A stretch of DNA of 31,215 nt from Australimonas brisbanensis (GTDB lineage: Bacteria > Chloroflexota > Dehalococcoidia > Lucifugimonadales > Australimonadaceae), in assembly GCA_038147155.1 (NCBI GenBank), contig JAYQTA010000015.1, positions 1 through 31,215 on the forward strand. Direction: 5' to 3'. The position numbers were made by a program, and so were the translations under genes. This document shows, piece by piece, positions 14,702 through 23,430 of the stretch (the stretch's first letter is position 1; each line of letters opens with the position of its first letter). The notes beneath the pieces were generated by a model that was not told the DNA's origin, ran no database searches, and was given only the letters and a program-made list of their open reading frames with translations.

Positions 14702-15574
14702 ATGCATCCGTTCGAGGCCAGCTGGGGGCTCACCACCCTCCTCACCTGGGGCGCCGCCGACTTCCTGGCGGGCGCCGTGGCCGCCCGCATCGGCGGGGCG
14801 CGCACCACCCTGTGGGTGCTGCTGGTGGGGATCGGCGCGCAGGGGGTGGCCCTGGCCGCAATGGCGCCAGCGGGTGCGCTTGCGAGCGTTGAGTGGCCCG
14901 GCACGGTGCTGTGGGCGTGCGTCACCGGGCTGCTGCTGGCGGGCGCGTACAGCGCCTACTACACCGGACTGGGGCGCGGATCCGTCTCGCTGGTCACCTC
15001 CGTCGGCGGCGCGTGGCTGCTCATCACGGTGCTGGTGGCGGCGTTGGTCTTCGATGAGTCGGTGGGCGCCGCGCGCTGGGCGCTGATGTTGGCGGTGGTG
15101 GCTGGTATCGGGTTGCTCTCAGCGCGCCCTGGTGCGGGCGGGCACGCCGCTACAGGCATCGGCTGGGGGCTGGCTGGCATGGTGGGGCTGGGCCTCGCCT
15201 TTGCCTTCTGGGTCCCGCTCACCGAGGCGGCGGGCGGGCTGCTGGCGGCGCTCTCCTCACGCATCGTCTCCGCCGTGGCGGTGTTCACCGTGCTGCGGGT
15301 GCGCGGTGCGCCGGTGGGCTGGCCCGCCGGGGTGGGCGTGGGCAGGGCGTTGGCGGGGGCCGCGCTGCTCGATGCGGCGGGATACGCCGCCTACGCGCTG
15401 GGGGTGGAGCGCGCGCCCGTGGTGCTCATCGCCCCCCTGGCCGCCGCGCACCCCCTGGGCTCCATCGCCCTGGCCATGACGGTGATGCGCGAGCGTCCCA
15501 CCCGGCTGCAGTGGGCGGGCATCGGCGTGGTCGTCGCGGGAGTGGCGGCGCTCGCGGCGGCGGTGGGCGTGTAG
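14702..15574 (+). CDS. EamA/DMT family transporter
   Basis: A 290-residue inner-membrane protein with about ten hydrophobic segments arranged as two EamA repeats, typical of drug/metabolite transporters that export or import small metabolites. The first repeat begins with LLTWGAADFLAGAVAARIGGA and the second ends with PTRLQWAGIGVVVAGVAALAA (both within longer membrane stretches). The substrate is unknown. It is divergent from the PEBP lipoprotein gene. Its stop TAG is also the first three bases of the TAGAAT promoter of the next gene, so transcription of the two can be separate despite the small gap. Confidence 0.88.
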   Translation: MHPFEASWGLTTLLTWGAADFLAGAVAARIGGARTTLWVLLVGIGAQGVALAAMAPAGALASVEWPGTVLWACVTGLLLAGAYSAYYTGLGRGSVSLVTSVGGAWLLITVLVAALVFDESVGAARWALMLAVVAGIGLLSARPGAGGHAATGIGWGLAGMVGLGLAFAFWVPLTEAAGGLLAALSSRIVSAVAVFTVLRVRGAPVGWPAGVGVGRALAGAALLDAAGYAAYALGVERAPVVLIAPLAAAHPLGSIALAMTVMRERPTRLQWAGIGVVVAGVAALAAAVGV

Positions 15575-15577
15575 AAT
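15572..15577 (+). promoter_or_regulatory. -10 promoter of the ABM gene, overlapping the EamA stop
   Basis: TAGAAT whose first three bases are the upstream gene's stop codon. The leader to the ATG at 15611 is 33 nt and contains GGAGG at 15600-15604. Confidence 0.5.
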
Positions 15578-15610
15578 CGGGCCCCGGCAACCAGCCGACG
15601 GAGGCGTCGC

Positions 15611-15931
15611 ATGATCGTCCTGGTGGTGAGCGTGCAGGTGAAGACCGAACGGCGGGACGAGTTCATCGAGGTGATCCTGGAGGACGCCGAGAACACCACC
15701 ATGCGGGAGGACGGCAACTTCCAGTTCAACGTGGTGCAGGACAGCGCCGACCCTGACCACTTCTTCCTCTACGAGGTCTACCGGGACGAGGCCGCCTTCG
15801 AGGCGCACCGGCAGATGCCCCACTTCCTCAAGTACCGCGAGGCGACCAAGGACATCTACGTGTCCGAGCCGGTGCGCACCATCGGGAGGAACCTCTACCC
15901 GTCCGATGCCGACTGGCTCGGCGACGACTAG
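15611..15931 (+). CDS. Antibiotic biosynthesis monooxygenase (ABM) domain protein
   Basis: A 106-residue single-domain dimeric alpha-beta barrel protein of the ABM (putative quinol monooxygenase, YgiN/LsrG-like) family. Typical features: an N-terminal VVSVQVKTERRDEFIEVI strand-helix, FQFNVVQDSADPDHFFLYEVY and the following FEAHRQMPHFLKY. Members act on quinols, degrade autoinducer-2 phosphate or trim polyketides, so the substrate is open. Start ATG has GGAGG 6 nt upstream. The MFS gene begins 3 nt after its stop, so the two are coupled; a transporter and a small oxygenase in one unit suggests shared handling of one compound. Confidence 0.88.
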   Translation: MIVLVVSVQVKTERRDEFIEVILEDAENTTMREDGNFQFNVVQDSADPDHFFLYEVYRDEAAFEAHRQMPHFLKYREATKDIYVSEPVRTIGRNLYPSDADWLGDD

Positions 15932-15934
15932 GGA

Positions 15935-17230
15935 GTGCTGGTCCGGCGTCTCCCCTTCTTCTACGGCTGGGCCATCGTGGCCGTGGCGTTCCTGGGCTCT
16001 GGAATAGGCTCAGGCGTCGCCATCTGGGGTGCCAGCGTCTTCGTCATCCCCATGACGGAGGAGCTGGGCTGGTCGCGCGCCGTCTTCTTCTCCGCCTTCA
16101 CCGTGCGCACGGTGCTGGTGGGGGTGAGCGCGCCGCTGGTGGGCCCGTGGCTCGATACGGTGCGCGGCCCGCGCCTGTTGGCCATCTCCGGCGCGCTGGT
16201 GCTGGGCGCGTCCATTGTGGGCCTGCGCTACACCACCGAGGTGTGGCAGTGGGTGCTGCTGTATGGCGTGGCGGGTGCGTACGCGGAGATCGGCTCCGGG
16301 TTCACCGTCTCTCAGACGCTGGTGCCCAAGTGGTTCGTCCGCAGGCGCGGGCGCGCCCTGGGCATCTCCACCATGGGCGTGGGGCTGGGGGCCCTGGCCT
16401 TCCCCTCCCTGGTCTCCTGGCTGGTGGGCGCGGTGGGCTGGCGGGATGCGTGGATGTGGTTCGGGATAGGCGTGGGGGTCGTCTCCCTGGCCCTGGCGCT
16501 GCTGGTGCGCACCCGGCCCGAGGACATCGGCCTGCACCCCGACGGGGCCAACGAGCCCTACCGGGTGCCTGAGCCGCACACGGTGCGGGGGCGTGTGGTC
16601 CACGACCGCTCCCTCACCCGGCGCGAGGCGCTGCACTCCCCGGCCTTCTGGCTGCTGCTGGTGACCTTCTCCCTTGTGGGCCTGGGCATCATGGGCTTCC
16701 AGTCCAACTGGCTGCCCTACCTGGTGGGGCATGGCTACTCCAACGCCGAGGCGTCGGCGGGCATCGCCGTGTACGGGCTGGTCTCCGGCCTCTCGCGCCC
16801 CGGCTGGGGGCTGGCGGGGGAGCGGGTGCATCCGCGCTTCCTGCTGGCGGGGAGCACCCTGGTCACCAGTGGGCTGATCCTGGTGTTCCTGCGCGTGGCG
16901 GGCGTGCCCATGCTAGGGGCGCTGATGCTGTGCGCCGGGGTGAGCATGGGCGGGTACATCATCCTGCGCGCGCTGCTTGCCGCCGACTACTTCGGGCGGG
17001 CGCACCTGGGGGCGGTGAACAGCATGTTCCGCCCTGCCGCCATGACCATGGGGGCCGTGGGGCCCATGCTCTTCGGCCTGCTGTACGACCTGCGCGGCTC
17101 CTACACCGTGGCCTTCCTGGTGGCGGCGCTGGCGTGGGGGCTGGCGGGGCTGGTGGTGCTGGCCGCGCGCCCGCCCCGTGCTCCTGAGCCGGAGGACGGG
17201 GCGCTTGCGGGCGCGGATGCGGGCCGGTAA
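15935..17230 (+). CDS. MFS transporter, oxalate/formate- or monocarboxylate-type
   Basis: A 431-residue, 12-helix major facilitator protein. The N-terminus FFYGWAIVAVAFLGSG followed by GASVFVIPMTEELGWSRA is characteristic of the monocarboxylate/OFA-like branch. RRRGRALGISTMGVGLG lies in the conserved loop after helix 4, and a cytoplasmic linker separates the two six-helix halves. GTG at 15935 with GGGA just upstream starts 3 nt after the ABM stop. Upstream of an acetoacetyl-CoA synthetase gene, a carboxylate such as acetoacetate is a reasonable but unproven substrate. Confidence 0.88.
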   Translation: MLVRRLPFFYGWAIVAVAFLGSGIGSGVAIWGASVFVIPMTEELGWSRAVFFSAFTVRTVLVGVSAPLVGPWLDTVRGPRLLAISGALVLGASIVGLRYTTEVWQWVLLYGVAGAYAEIGSGFTVSQTLVPKWFVRRRGRALGISTMGVGLGALAFPSLVSWLVGAVGWRDAWMWFGIGVGVVSLALALLVRTRPEDIGLHPDGANEPYRVPEPHTVRGRVVHDRSLTRREALHSPAFWLLLVTFSLVGLGIMGFQSNWLPYLVGHGYSNAEASAGIAVYGLVSGLSRPGWGLAGERVHPRFLLAGSTLVTSGLILVFLRVAGVPMLGALMLCAGVSMGGYIILRALLAADYFGRAHLGAVNSMFRPAAMTMGAVGPMLFGLLYDLRGSYTVAFLVAALAWGLAGLVVLAARPPRAPEPEDGALAGADAGR

Positions 17231-17268
17231 AACAACACCGTGCGCCCGTGGGGCGCAGGAGGTTCACG

Positions 17269-19284
17269 GTGGCGGACAACGTGGGGACGGTGGCCGAGGG
17301 GACGCTCCTTTGGGAGCCCTCCCGTGAGCTGGCCGAGGGGTCGAACATCACGCGGTTCATGCGCTGGCTCAAGGCCGAGCGCGGGCGCGACTTCGCCGAT
17401 TACGACGCCCTCTGGCGCTGGTCGGTGGAGGACCTGGAGGGCTTCTGGGCCTGCGTGTGGGACTACTTCGGCATCATCTCCCACACCCCCTACACCCAGG
17501 TGGTGGCCCCCGCGCCCGACGGCAAGCGGGTGGAGGGCGCGCGCTGGTTCACCGGCTCCACGCTCAACTACGCCGAGCACGCCCTGCGCCGCCGCGACGA
17601 TGCCATCGCGGTCATCGCCTCCCACGAGTCGGGGTTCCGCGAGGAGCTGACCTTCGCCCAACTCGCCCAGCGCGTGGCCGAGACGGCGGCGGGCTTGGCG
17701 CGCCTGGGCGTGGGCAAGGGCGATGCGGTGGTGGGCTTCCTGCCCAACGTGCCGGAGGCGCTGGTGGGCATGCTGGCCGCCGCGTCATTGGGCGCGGCCT
17801 GGTCGTCTTGCCCGCCTGAGTTCGGCGTCACCTCGGTCATCGATCGCTTCGTGCAGCTGGAGCCCAAGGTGCTCCTGGCCGCCGACGGCTACACCTACGC
17901 GGGCAAGCGGTTCGACTCGCTCCCCGCCGTGGCCCGCATCCAGAAGGGCCTGCCCACCCTGGAGCGCACCGTGGTGCTGGGGTACCTGTCCAAGGTGACG
18001 GAGACCCCCGGCGAGGGCCTGGACGGGCTCGGGGACGCCATGCCGTGGGAGCAACTCCCCGTGGCGGGGGCACCCCTCACCTTCACCCCCGTGCCCTTCG
18101 ACCAACCCCTGTGGGTGCTCTACTCCTCCGGCACCACCGGCGCGCCCAAGGCCATCGTCCACTGCCACGGCGGGGTGACGGTGGAGCACCTCAAGTCCCA
18201 CGCCTTGCACCTGAACCTGGGGCCGGACGATAGGTTCTTCTGGTTCACCACCACCGGCTGGATGATGTGGAACTACCTGGTGAGTTCCCTGCTGGTGGGC
18301 GCCGGCATGGTGATGTACGACGGCAACCCCGTCCACCCCGCCCCCGACGCGCTGTGGAAGGTGGCGGCCGGGACGGGCATCACCAACTTCGGCGTCAGCG
18401 CCCCCTACATCCTCAACTGCATGAAGGCGGGGATAGAGCCGGGCAGGGCGCACGACCTCTCGGCCATGAAGGTGGTGGGCTCCACCGGCGCGCCGCTCCC
18501 TCCGGAGGGGATGGCGTGGGTGTACGAGCACGTGGGGCGCGACGTGCTCATGGCCAACGTCTCCGGCGGCACCGACACCGTCACCGCCTTCGTCATGAGC
18601 TCGCCAACGCTGCCGATCCACGCGGGCGAGATGCAGTGCCGAGGCCTCGGGTGCCGCGTGGAGTCCTTCGATGAATCGGGCAACCCGGTCATCGGCGAGG
18701 TGGGCGAACTGGTCATCACCCAGCCGCTCCCCTCCATGCCCGTGCGCTTCCTCAACGACCCGGACGGGTCCAAGCTGCACGAGTCCTACTTCGCCGTCTA
18801 CCCCGACACCTGGCGCCATGGTGACTGGCTCAAGATCACCGAGCGCGGCACCTGCGTGATCTACGGGCGCTCCGACTCCACCCTGAACCGCTCCGGCGTG
18901 CGCATGGGCACCAGCGAGTTCTACCGGGTGGTGGAGGAGGTGCCGGAGGTGCTCGACTCGCTGGTGGTGGACACCTCCATGCTGGGCACCGAGGGCAAGC
19001 TGCTGCTGTTCGTGGTGCTGCGTGAGGGTGCGGTGCTGGACGATGGGCTGCGCGGGCGCATCGCCGCGCGCATCCGAGAGGACCTCTCGCCCCGCCACGT
19101 GCCCGATGAGGCCTACGCCATCGCCGAGGTGCCGCGCACCCTCAACGGCAAGAAGCTGGAGGTGCCGGTGAAGAAGATCCTCAACGGCGAGGCCCCGGAG
19201 AAGGCCGTCAGCCGGGACGCGCTGGGCAACCCCAAGGCGCTGGACTACTTCATCGCCATGGCCGACAGGCAGGCCCCCCGATGA
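17269..19284 (+). CDS. Acetoacetate-CoA ligase
   Basis: An adenylate-forming enzyme of 671 residues closest to acetoacetyl-CoA synthetases, which activate acetoacetate to acetoacetyl-CoA with ATP. The N-terminal lobe has NITRFMRWL and the helix-rich acetyl/acetoacetyl-CoA-synthetase cap (GSTLNYAEH). The ATP loop YSSGTTGAPKAIVH is at about 284-297. FFWFTTTGWMMWNYL, VSGGTDT and HGDWLKITERG-type A-motifs follow, and the catalytic Lys motif NGKKLEVPVKK is near 625. GTG at 17269 is preferred because AGGAGG (17257-17262) lies 6 nt upstream; GTG at 17248 would add seven residues. The stop overlaps the start of the next transporter by four bases (ATGA). Flanking transporters on both sides suggest an uptake-and-activation unit. 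Confidence 0.92.
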   Translation: MADNVGTVAEGTLLWEPSRELAEGSNITRFMRWLKAERGRDFADYDALWRWSVEDLEGFWACVWDYFGIISHTPYTQVVAPAPDGKRVEGARWFTGSTLNYAEHALRRRDDAIAVIASHESGFREELTFAQLAQRVAETAAGLARLGVGKGDAVVGFLPNVPEALVGMLAAASLGAAWSSCPPEFGVTSVIDRFVQLEPKVLLAADGYTYAGKRFDSLPAVARIQKGLPTLERTVVLGYLSKVTETPGEGLDGLGDAMPWEQLPVAGAPLTFTPVPFDQPLWVLYSSGTTGAPKAIVHCHGGVTVEHLKSHALHLNLGPDDRFFWFTTTGWMMWNYLVSSLLVGAGMVMYDGNPVHPAPDALWKVAAGTGITNFGVSAPYILNCMKAGIEPGRAHDLSAMKVVGSTGAPLPPEGMAWVYEHVGRDVLMANVSGGTDTVTAFVMSSPTLPIHAGEMQCRGLGCRVESFDESGNPVIGEVGELVITQPLPSMPVRFLNDPDGSKLHESYFAVYPDTWRHGDWLKITERGTCVIYGRSDSTLNRSGVRMGTSEFYRVVEEVPEVLDSLVVDTSMLGTEGKLLLFVVLREGAVLDDGLRGRIAARIREDLSPRHVPDEAYAIAEVPRTLNGKKLEVPVKKILNGEAPEKAVSRDALGNPKALDYFIAMADRQAPR

Positions 19285-20240
19285 GCCTGGGTGTCATCTT
19301 CGCGCTGCTGGGGGCGTTCTCCTTCGGTATGAACGGTGCGACGGTGCGAAGGGGCGTGGCCCAGGCCCCGGCCAGCCAGGGGCTCTACATCACCATCTTC
19401 GTGGGCTGGGTGATGTTCGTCATCGCAGCGCTCATCTCCGGCCAGTTCTTCCAGGCTGGGGGCTTGACCCTGCGCAATTACCTGCTGCTGGGCGCGGGCG
19501 GCATCGTCCACATCATGGCGGGGCGCTACTGCAACTACCGCGCCGTGGCCGCCATGGGCGCCAACCGTGCCGGGCCGGTCATCGGCACCTCCACCCTGGC
19601 CGCCGTCATCATCGCTGTCCTTTGGCTGGACGAGGTCATCACCCCCATGAAGGCGGTGGGCATCCTGCTGGTGATGGTGGGCCCCGCCCTGGTGGCGCGC
19701 CGCCGCCGTCCCCCCCGCGCCCCGGCGCCCGCTGCCGTGCCCGCGGGAGCCAGCCCCGACGCGCCCGCGCCGGCACGCCCGCGCGGGTCTTCCGTGGTGG
19801 ACGACCCCCGGCTGAAGGAGGGCTACTTCTTCGGTGTCATGGGCGCGCTGTTCTGGGGCGGCGGGCCGGTGCTGATGCGCGCCGGACTGGGCGATTCAGG
19901 CCTGGGCGTGTTCGGCGGCGTCGTCACCTACGGGGCAGCGGGGGCGGTGCTGATGCTCTCCCTGGCAATCCCCGGACAGTTGGCCGGGGCCGTGGCGCTG
20001 GACCGCTCCTCGCGCATGTGGTTCCTCGCCTCGGCGGCCAACTCTTTCTTCGCCAACCTGTTCCGCATGTCCGCGCTGGCCCTGGCGCCGGTGAGCGTGG
20101 TGGTGCCGCTGATGCGCATCTCCACCCTGGCCCAGATGGGGTTCAACTTCATCTTCAACCGGCGTCTGGAGTCCTACGAGCCACGGGTGATCGCGGGGGT
20201 GGCCGTCTCCCTGGTGGGGGCGACGCTCCTGGTGCTCTAG
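19281..20240 (+). CDS. EamA/DMT family transporter
   Basis: A 319-residue membrane protein with two EamA-type halves separated by a Pro/Ala-rich cytoplasmic linker at about residues 135-175, longer than usual. Hydrophobic segments match roughly ten helices, beginning with SLGVIFALLGAFSFGMNGA. It shares ATGA with the acetoacetate-CoA ligase stop, a classic coupling signal, so it belongs to that operon. The substrate is unknown. Its TAG stop and the TAG stop of the convergent MFS gene lie in a single CTAG at 20237-20240. Confidence 0.86.
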   Translation: MSLGVIFALLGAFSFGMNGATVRRGVAQAPASQGLYITIFVGWVMFVIAALISGQFFQAGGLTLRNYLLLGAGGIVHIMAGRYCNYRAVAAMGANRAGPVIGTSTLAAVIIAVLWLDEVITPMKAVGILLVMVGPALVARRRRPPRAPAPAAVPAGASPDAPAPARPRGSSVVDDPRLKEGYFFGVMGALFWGGGPVLMRAGLGDSGLGVFGGVVTYGAAGAVLMLSLAIPGQLAGAVALDRSSRMWFLASAANSFFANLFRMSALALAPVSVVVPLMRISTLAQMGFNFIFNRRLESYEPRVIAGVAVSLVGATLLVL

Positions 20241-21475
20241 GAGGCGGGGGTCGTCTCGGCGGCCCTGGCCCGCGCCGCATCGCGCGCGCGACCCCGGTCG
20301 GCCACCAAAGCGGCGATGGGGGCCGCCAGCCCCAGCACCACGGACATGACGCCGAAGATGACGATGGCCGTCCTGATGCCCGTGGCGTCCGCCACGAACC
20401 CGAACACCAGCGGCGAGAGCAGCATGGCGAAGGCCCAGTAGAGGCTCACGGCGGAGAGCGCCACGCCCCGCAGATTGGGCGGGCTGTTCTGTGCCGCCAG
20501 TGCGGGGTAGAGGGCGCGCAGGGAGCCGAAGGTGGCCCCCGCCAGCACCATGAGCGCGACGGGCAGCACCGGCACGTCGCCCGTGAGCACGACGACGATG
20601 GAGAAGGCGCCGGTGAGCACCATGCCCGCCATGGCGGTGTTGCGCGCGCCCAGTCTGCCCAGGATGGTGCCGAACACGTAGGCGACCACGGCCAGGCCCG
20701 CCGAGTTCAGTGAGCGCACCACGCCCACCAGGCCCTCCTCGTACCCGACCTCGCGGAAGAAGGCCAGGAACAGCCCGGCCACCAGCCCGCCGTAGGCGGC
20801 GGCGGCGAAGGCTGTCAGGTGCGCCAGGGTGAGGGAGGGCTTGCCCAGCATGGTCACGGCGGGCTTGAGGGTGGCGAAGTAAGAGCGCATCTGGTCCTTG
20901 CGGGGAAGGGGAGGCAGCGCCGTGGTGACGCCCACACCCGCCAGCGCCACCGCACCGGAGAGGGCGAAGGCGGCGGGGAAGCCCCACACCTGGGCGACGA
21001 ACCCGGCGATGACCCCGCCGATGATGCCACCGAAGCTCTCGAAGGAGAGCAGGCGGCCCATGACGTGCCCGGCGTTACCCTCAGCCGAGCGCGATGCGTA
21101 CGACTGCCCCGCTGACCAGTACACCGAGCGTGAGGCGCCGTTGAACAGCTGGGCCAGGATCAGCGGCCAGATGGAGTGGGAGTAGAAGGCGACGCTGGCG
21201 TTGACCACCAGGGACGCGAAGGAGAACCAGAGGACGAACTTCTCGCCGAACCGATCGGAGATGGCCCCGCCCGGCAGGCGCAGGATGATCATGAACACGG
21301 CGGGCGCGGCCACGATGATGCCCTGGTCCGAGAGGCGGAAGCCCAGGTCCAGCGCGTACAGCGGCATCAGCAGGCCCAGCATGTTCAGCGCCGCGCCGTA
21401 GGCGAAGCCGTTGGTGTAGGCCATGTTGGTGGGGTGCTGGCGTGGGTTGGCCAGGAAGGCGAGGGGGTTGCTCAC
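20237..21475 (-). CDS. MFS transporter
   Basis: A 412-residue, 12-helix major facilitator protein with the conserved loop RLPGGAISDRFGEK after helix 2 and a matching weaker motif, GTILGRLGARN, in the second half. It starts at a GTG (21475) with GGAGG 3 nt upstream, which is tighter than usual. It is the last gene of a minus-strand run with the 6PGDH-like and aldo/keto reductase genes, 33 bp from the former. It lacks specific substrate motifs. Confidence 0.88.
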   Translation of the reverse strand: MSNPLAFLANPRQHPTNMAYTNGFAYGAALNMLGLLMPLYALDLGFRLSDQGIIVAAPAVFMIILRLPGGAISDRFGEKFVLWFSFASLVVNASVAFYSHSIWPLILAQLFNGASRSVYWSAGQSYASRSAEGNAGHVMGRLLSFESFGGIIGGVIAGFVAQVWGFPAAFALSGAVALAGVGVTTALPPLPRKDQMRSYFATLKPAVTMLGKPSLTLAHLTAFAAAAYGGLVAGLFLAFFREVGYEEGLVGVVRSLNSAGLAVVAYVFGTILGRLGARNTAMAGMVLTGAFSIVVVLTGDVPVLPVALMVLAGATFGSLRALYPALAAQNSPPNLRGVALSAVSLYWAFAMLLSPLVFGFVADATGIRTAIVIFGVMSVVLGLAAPIAALVADRGRARDAARARAAETTPAS

Positions 21476-21508
21476 GCGCCTCCATCGTTGGGCGGGGTGC
21501 GACGGACG

Positions 21509-22423
21509 CTACGCCGGGGCCTGGCCCCTGTCAACGCCCCCCTCGCGCTCGGCCTGGGCCTGCGCGGCGAGCGTGTTCAGCACCCGCTCCAGCGGCGGAT
21601 CCGGCTCGCGGGAGGTCTGGTCCGCCAGCGGGGTGCGCCCCACCTGCCGATACGTCTCCGCCGCGCCCTCCAGCACCAGGGGGGTGAGGCCCAGCGCCGC
21701 GAACGTCGCGGCAATCTCCTCCATCTCCCCCACCCAGCGGCGCGCGCGCCGGGGCATCTGGGGCACGGTGGCGATGAGCTCCTCCGCCACGGGTGAGGAG
21801 GCCGCCAGTTCGGCCAGGAGCGCATCGGTCAGCCCCAGTGCGTGCGCGGCGGTGAGCAGCTGCGTCCAAACTGCGGTGGTGCCCTTGGTGCTGGCGGCGT
21901 ACACCATCTTCAGACCCGATGCCTGCCCGTACGCCCCGCCCACCCGGCGGATGTCCAGCCCGCATGCGGCGAGCGCCTCGAACGGGGCGGTGTCGGGGCC
22001 GGAGCAGTAGATGCGGCTGCGCCGCCCGCCGGGGTGGGGCGGGGGACCGATGATGCCCGCGTCCACCACCGGCGCGCCCGCATCGCCGATGAGCGTGGCG
22101 ATGTAACGGACGGTCTGCGGAGCGATGGCGTTGGCGTCCACGTACACGGGGTGTGCGCCGGTGCGGGCCATGGCGTCGGCAACGTCCTCGGCCAGCGCAC
22201 GTGCCTCGGCGGGCACCAGCACGCTGATGAGCAGGCCGCAACCGGCCACCAGCGCGTCCAGGGAGCCCGCATCGCGGGCACTGGCCTCGCCAGCGCGGGT
22301 GCGGGTGAGGGCGGAGCGCCCGGTCAGGTCCGTGAGCACCTCAACCCCACCGGCGGTCAGCATGGACGCCAGGGCGGAGCCCATGTCGCCCATGCTCATG
22401 ATGCCGACGGCAGGCAGGCCCAC
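21509..22423 (-). CDS. NAD(P)-dependent oxidoreductase, 6PGDH-like with DUF1932 C-terminal domain
   Basis: A 304-residue beta-hydroxyacid-dehydrogenase relative. The N-terminal Rossmann domain opens with VGIMSMGDMGSALA, the DUF1932-family form of the GxGxxG loop. YVDANAIAPQ and DAGIIGPPP follow, then LKMVYAASTKGTTA in the position of the catalytic Lys segment, and the helical DUF1932 C-terminal domain. The substrate is unknown. GTG at 22423 is 3 nt after the aldo/keto reductase stop, so the two are coupled and may act on the same hydroxy-acid or ketone. Confidence 0.87.
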   Translation of the reverse strand: MGLPAVGIMSMGDMGSALASMLTAGGVEVLTDLTGRSALTRTRAGEASARDAGSLDALVAGCGLLISVLVPAEARALAEDVADAMARTGAHPVYVDANAIAPQTVRYIATLIGDAGAPVVDAGIIGPPPHPGGRRSRIYCSGPDTAPFEALAACGLDIRRVGGAYGQASGLKMVYAASTKGTTAVWTQLLTAAHALGLTDALLAELAASSPVAEELIATVPQMPRRARRWVGEMEEIAATFAALGLTPLVLEGAAETYRQVGRTPLADQTSREPDPPLERVLNTLAAQAQAEREGGVDRGQAPA

Positions 22424-22426
22424 GCC

Positions 22427-23350
22427 CTACTCCGGGTTGGTGCCCGCGGCGCCCAGGCGACGCTTGGCCTCTGCGTAGATGTCCGCGGGCAGGGGGCCCT
22501 TGAGCGTCGCGGCGATGTTGTTCGCCAGGTGCGCAGGGTTCAGCGTCCCCACGATGTTCGTGGTCATGTGCGGGTGGGTGTGGGTGAAGCGCAGAGCGCA
22601 GTCCATGGCGGGCTCTGAGCCCATCAGGTCGTCCAGCCCCGCCTTCCCCCAGATGTCCGCCATCTCCCCACCGGCCCGCTCCTTGCCCCGTGCGTCGCCC
22701 GAGGGGGCGCCCCGGCCAGCCCCGCCCCGGATGATGATGCCCGCGCCCGCCTGGGCCGCCTGCGTGATGATGTCCTCGTGCTCACGCTGGATCGCCGAGT
22801 AGGGGATCTGGAACACGTCGAACACGCCCATCCCGATGTGGTCGCGGATTTGGGGCAGGATGCCCGACATCCCGATGTAGCGCACCTTGCCCTGCGCTTG
22901 GAGCTCCTTGAGGGTGCCCACCACGTCGTGCTCCTCCAGCACCGCCTTGGAGGGGGACATGTGCACCTGCACGATGTCCAGGTGGTCGGTCTTCATGCGC
23001 CGCAGGCTCTGCTCCACACCGGCCACGATGTTGGCCTTGGTGTACTCGTGAGGCCCGCCCTTGTCGGCGGTGGGCTCCCAGCCGACCAGGCACCCGCACT
23101 TGGATGCCAGCACGTACTCCGAGCGCCGGTGGGCGATGTGTCGCCCGATGCGCTCCTCGGCGATGCCGTAGTCGATGGAGGTGTCGATGAAGTTGATGCC
23201 GGAGTCCAGCACCGCGTTCAGCAGCTTCCCGGCGTCGGCCTCGGAGATGGCCCGACCGCGCGGCTCGCCCCGCAGTTCCATCGCCCCGTAGCCCAGGACC
23301 GTGACCTCTAGCCCCGTGCGGCCCAGGGTGCGCTTCTCGATATCTGCCAT
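22427..23350 (-). CDS. Aldo/keto reductase
   Basis: A 307-residue (beta/alpha)8 NADPH-dependent carbonyl reductase. The catalytic tetrad is intact: Asp56 and Tyr61 in DTSIDYG, Lys84 in LASKCG and His130 in VQVHMS. The N-terminus KRTLGRTGLEVTVLGYG is typical. The ATG at 23350 has GGAGG 6 nt upstream and follows an extended -10 promoter; the reading frame is open far upstream into the MFS gene but without coding support. It leads a minus-strand operon with the 6PGDH-like oxidoreductase and an MFS transporter, suggesting uptake and reduction of a carbonyl compound. Confidence 0.92.
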   Translation of the reverse strand: MADIEKRTLGRTGLEVTVLGYGAMELRGEPRGRAISEADAGKLLNAVLDSGINFIDTSIDYGIAEERIGRHIAHRRSEYVLASKCGCLVGWEPTADKGGPHEYTKANIVAGVEQSLRRMKTDHLDIVQVHMSPSKAVLEEHDVVGTLKELQAQGKVRYIGMSGILPQIRDHIGMGVFDVFQIPYSAIQREHEDIITQAAQAGAGIIIRGGAGRGAPSGDARGKERAGGEMADIWGKAGLDDLMGSEPAMDCALRFTHTHPHMTTNIVGTLNPAHLANNIAATLKGPLPADIYAEAKRRLGAAGTNPE

Positions 23351-23384
23351 GTCAGGCCTCCGGCCGCCGGTTGCGGCGCTGGGG

Positions 23385-23393
23385 AGTATACCA
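23385..23393 (-). promoter_or_regulatory. Extended -10 promoter of the aldo/keto reductase operon
   Basis: Minus-strand TGGTATACT: TATACT at 23385-23390 with a TG at the extended position. The leader to ATG 23350 is 34 nt and carries GGAGG. Confidence 0.6.
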
Positions 23394-23430
23394 ACGGCGG
23401 CTACCAGGTGCGGGGCCGGGGTGAACGGGG

